A stretch of 7,079 nucleotides of DNA from Chitinophagaceae bacterium UBA3430. Its GTDB lineage: Bacteria; Bacteroidota; Bacteroidia; Chitinophagales; Chitinophagaceae. The notes beneath the pieces are model-generated. The model saw only the letters and a list, made by a program, of their open reading frames with translations, made no database searches and was not told where the DNA came from. The DNA is taken from contig DFST01000141.1 of assembly GCA_002378975.1 (NCBI GenBank), forward strand, positions 1 to 7,079, given 5' to 3'. The position numbers and the translations under genes were made by a program. Of the stretch, positions 5,229 to 7,079 are shown piece by piece. Position 1 is the stretch's first letter, and each line of letters begins with the position of its first letter.

Positions 5229-5999
5229 TTGAAAAAGCGTCTTTTAAAATTTGTACTGATCGGTTTGATCGCAGTGGTGCTTTTCGCCTTTGCCTTCAAT
5301 GGCTACCCGACGGTAACCGATGAAGACCGGACCTATATCAACCGATTCTTGCAAGAATGGAAGATACCGGCAAACAAAGACTCCATCCATGCAAGTTTTG
5401 AAAGCGAGGTGGCCTTTATTTCGAGGGTGCAGGATAGTGTAATAAAAAGAGTTGAGCACGACCCAAAATTTGTCTATCAAAATAACCAAGTTGGAACTGT
5501 CAGTTTATACCACTCCATACAAAAGGGGTCCTGTTACGATCGAGCCATCTTAATGGAAAAGATCTTCACAGAATATGGTTTCAATTTTCGACACATGTAT
5601 CTTTTTTATTCGGGAGACAGCACAAATACCAAACTGACCGATTTCTTCAGAATTGGACTCGCTTCACATGCCATTTTTGAGATTAAAACTAAAAAGGGCT
5701 GGATGGTAGTGGGCGTGAATGGAAATTGGCTGGGGATTAATAAGAACAATGAACCAATGACCCTGAATCAGGTAAGAGACAACCTCAAGATTGACAGAGA
5801 TTCAGCACATAAAAAACCGACGATCGGAATTAATTTTTATGAAACTTTTGTTAGGCCATACGATTTCAAAATAATTTATGGCGTTTATTCCCGTCATGGG
5901 GAATTCTTACACTCTCCAATGGAGAATTTTCTAAACCATATCGGTATTCCAAGTTTTATTCCGGACTATAATCTGAGGATGCTGCTGTACAATTTCTGA
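5229..5999 (+). CDS. Membrane-anchored transglutaminase-fold protein, possibly inactive
   Basis: A 256-residue protein. A basic start (MKKRLLK) and a hydrophobic stretch at about 8-24 indicate a signal anchor or signal peptide, so the rest should be periplasmic or exported. The core resembles transglutaminase-like (papain-fold) proteins: GSCYDRAILMEKIF with Cys102, YGFNFRHMYLFY (116-127), SHAIFEIKTKKGWMVV with His147, then GVNGNW (162-167). In relatives familiar from polysaccharide loci the third triad residue is an Asp right after VV; here that residue is Gly162, with Asn164 and Asn166 nearby. The protein may be a non-catalytic member or use another residue. The start is TTG at 5229-5231: an in-frame TAA lies at 5211-5213 and the next ATG is codon 109. 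It is monocistronic, divergent from the B12 regulator and convergent with the phosphatase. No precise function can be assigned. Confidence 0.7.
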   Translation: MKKRLLKFVLIGLIAVVLFAFAFNGYPTVTDEDRTYINRFLQEWKIPANKDSIHASFESEVAFISRVQDSVIKRVEHDPKFVYQNNQVGTVSLYHSIQKGSCYDRAILMEKIFTEYGFNFRHMYLFYSGDSTNTKLTDFFRIGLASHAIFEIKTKKGWMVVGVNGNWLGINKNNEPMTLNQVRDNLKIDRDSAHKKPTIGINFYETFVRPYDFKIIYGVYSRHGEFLHSPMENFLNHIGIPSFIPDYNLRMLLYNF

Positions 6000-6070
6000 G
6001 GAAACATCAGACCAAAGACGAAAAGTCGATTACGGATTCGAGTAATGCAAAGCCCTGCGCTAGTGGAAAT

Positions 6071-6090
6071 AAAAAACCCGCCGAAGCGGG
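6071..6090 (-). terminator. Intrinsic terminator of the phosphatase operon
   Basis: On the minus strand CCCGC-TTCG-GCGGG (6090-6077) forms a 5-bp GC stem with a stable TTCG tetraloop, followed by TTTTTT (6076-6071) and then ATTT. It lies 64 nt beyond the phosphatase stop. For the converging plus-strand gene the hairpin lacks a T-run, so it works mainly in the minus direction. Confidence 0.85.
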
Positions 6091-6153
6091 AGCAAATGTT
6101 TAGGAAGTGGAAATATTTAGGGGGTTAGACAAAAACTAAACACGCTAAACCAC

Positions 6154-6885
6154 CTAGAGCGCAGAATTGCGAATGTTGCATTGATCCATGACCCGTTTCA
6201 GCCCCTCCCCAATCTTGGGATCTCGCAAAAGTTCTGCATGACGATGGTTGTGCAGATCGGTGCCCACCAGATCGTAGTAACCCTTTTTGATGAGGTAGGC
6301 GGCCAGCGCAGAGACTGTCTTGCCATAATGCGGAGTCAACGCAAGCAGATTCAACTGAAACAGGCAGCCCATATCCTTCAATTCCTCGTAAAAACCTTTA
6401 TTTGATCCGAGGTAAACATAGCGTTCGGGATGGGCGATGATGACCTGATAACCCTGCATCTGCATTTCAAAGATCATCTCCTTGACGCCCATCGTTGGGG
6501 TCAACATGGAAAATTCACAGAGCACGCGCTTGCCCGGTAAGGTGAGCAAGGGTTCATTATCCCGGATGCGCCGCTCCATCACCTCGTCCAAGAAATACTC
6601 CGCAGCTGCATCCAGCTCCTGTGAGATCTCCTGCCGGATCAGCGCTTGTTGTACGGCTGTTAATCGCTCGCGAATGATCGAGGGCGAATTGGGATACATA
6701 TCACCCATGACATGCGGGGTGGTGATCAGCTTGCTAAATCCCAGCTCCTGCAACGACCGGATCAATTCGATCGAGGTATCCAGATCCGGCGAACCGTCGT
6801 CGATTCCCGGCAGCAAATGCGCGTGCATGTCCGTATGCAGGACGGAGTAATCGGGGGGTGAGGGTTTTTTGGAGAAGAATAACAT
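6154..6885 (-). CDS. PHP-family tyrosine-protein phosphatase (CpsB/CapC/YwqE type)
   Basis: A 243-residue metalloenzyme of normal family length. The PHP-domain metal motifs are present in order: DMHAHLLPGIDDG (19-31, with H21 and H23), TPHVM (56-60), AAEYFLDE (94-101, with E96), the CEFS strand (123-126), AHPERY (151-156) and GTDLHNHRH (208-216, with D210 and H212). The family dephosphorylates tyrosine-rich tails of Wzc-type polysaccharide co-polymerase kinases and so tunes capsule or exopolysaccharide assembly in the cytoplasm. The ATG at 6885-6883 places the HxH motif close to the N-terminus as usual; there is no signal peptide. A GT4-type glycosyltransferase ends 68 nt upstream on the same strand, and a terminator follows, so this is probably the last gene of a polysaccharide operon. 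Its partner kinase is not in the window. The exact in vivo substrate is unknown. Confidence 0.88.
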   Translation of the reverse strand: MLFFSKKPSPPDYSVLHTDMHAHLLPGIDDGSPDLDTSIELIRSLQELGFSKLITTPHVMGDMYPNSPSIIRERLTAVQQALIRQEISQELDAAAEYFLDEVMERRIRDNEPLLTLPGKRVLCEFSMLTPTMGVKEMIFEMQMQGYQVIIAHPERYVYLGSNKGFYEELKDMGCLFQLNLLALTPHYGKTVSALAAYLIKKGYYDLVGTDLHNHRHAELLRDPKIGEGLKRVMDQCNIRNSAL

Positions 6886-6953
6886 TTAGTAGAGAGTAAG
6901 GAAAGTTTAGGCCGTTGGTGAATAGTGGTTAACCATGATTAAGCAGCTGTTCC

Positions 6954-7079
6954 TCATTTTTTCCGTTCCAATAACTCATGATAAAGCGCTGTCACATCGG
7001 TAACGAGTCGTTGGTAGGCAAATTTAGAGCGAACGTGCGCTGTCCCGGCCTGGCCGAGTTGATTTCGCAATTCTGAATT
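6954..7079 (-). CDS. Glycosyltransferase, C-terminal fragment (GT4/group 1-like; cut by window edge)
   Basis: An open frame enters from the right edge and ends at TGA 6956-6954, giving 41 residues: NSELRNQLGQAGTAHV, then RSKFAYQRLVTDVTALYHEL, ending LLERKK. The pattern LRxxLGxAGxxxVxxxF followed by a helix with LYxxLL is the usual C-terminal tail of group 1 (GT4) glycosyltransferases, where it closes the nucleotide-sugar-binding domain. The catalytic core lies outside the window, so donor and acceptor sugars cannot be inferred. It is on the same strand as the tyrosine phosphatase, with 68 nt between them and no clear promoter in the gap, suggesting a shared polysaccharide-synthesis transcript. 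The call is based on a short tail and context. Confidence 0.7.
   Translation of the reverse strand, partial: NSELRNQLGQAGTAHVRSKFAYQRLVTDVTALYHELLERKK

Overview
The window looks like chromosomal DNA of a Bacteroidota bacterium, most likely close to Chitinophagaceae. The reasons are the style of the carotenoid proteins, near-consensus Bacteroidota promoters (-7 box TAnnTTTG), few clear Shine-Dalgarno sites, frequent non-ATG starts, and intergenic arrays of GTTGAG/CTCAAC words. This assignment comes from recognising families and motifs, not from a database search.

Positions 1-2927 (minus strand) hold a compact operon read right to left: an ECF sigma factor, phytoene desaturase (crtI), phytoene synthase (crtB) and the first 28 codons of type I isopentenyl-diphosphate isomerase (idi), which runs off the left edge. 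The spacing is 10 nt, 18 nt, and then a TGATG stop/start overlap. Together they isomerise IPP to DMAPP, condense two GGPP to phytoene and desaturate phytoene toward lycopene. Positions 4150-5028 (minus) encode a MerR-type regulator with a cobalamin-binding C-terminal half (CarH/LitR type), the likely light/B12-responsive controller of these genes. A clear intrinsic terminator lies just downstream of it.

Between this regulator and the sigma factor, at 3146-3927 (minus), sits a HigB/HigA-type toxin-antitoxin pair with its own promoter and a candidate operator. It is bracketed on both sides by GTTGAG-rich repeat clusters and appears to be an insertion into a light-regulation/carotenoid locus. 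The antitoxin carries an unusual Lys/Pro-rich N-terminal tail.

The right third is different. A plus-strand gene (5229-5999) encodes a membrane-anchored or secreted transglutaminase-fold protein that keeps the Cys and His of the triad but seems to lack the Asp. Its promoter has a G9 homopolymer where the -33 element should be. Facing it on the minus strand are a CpsB/YwqE-type PHP tyrosine phosphatase (6154-6885) and, upstream of that, the C-terminus of a GT4-type glycosyltransferase entering from the right edge. These suggest the end of an exopolysaccharide/capsule locus. A TTCG-loop terminator at 6071-6090 closes that operon.

No tRNA, rRNA, CRISPR array or IS element was seen. No gene-free stretch exceeds 300 bases.
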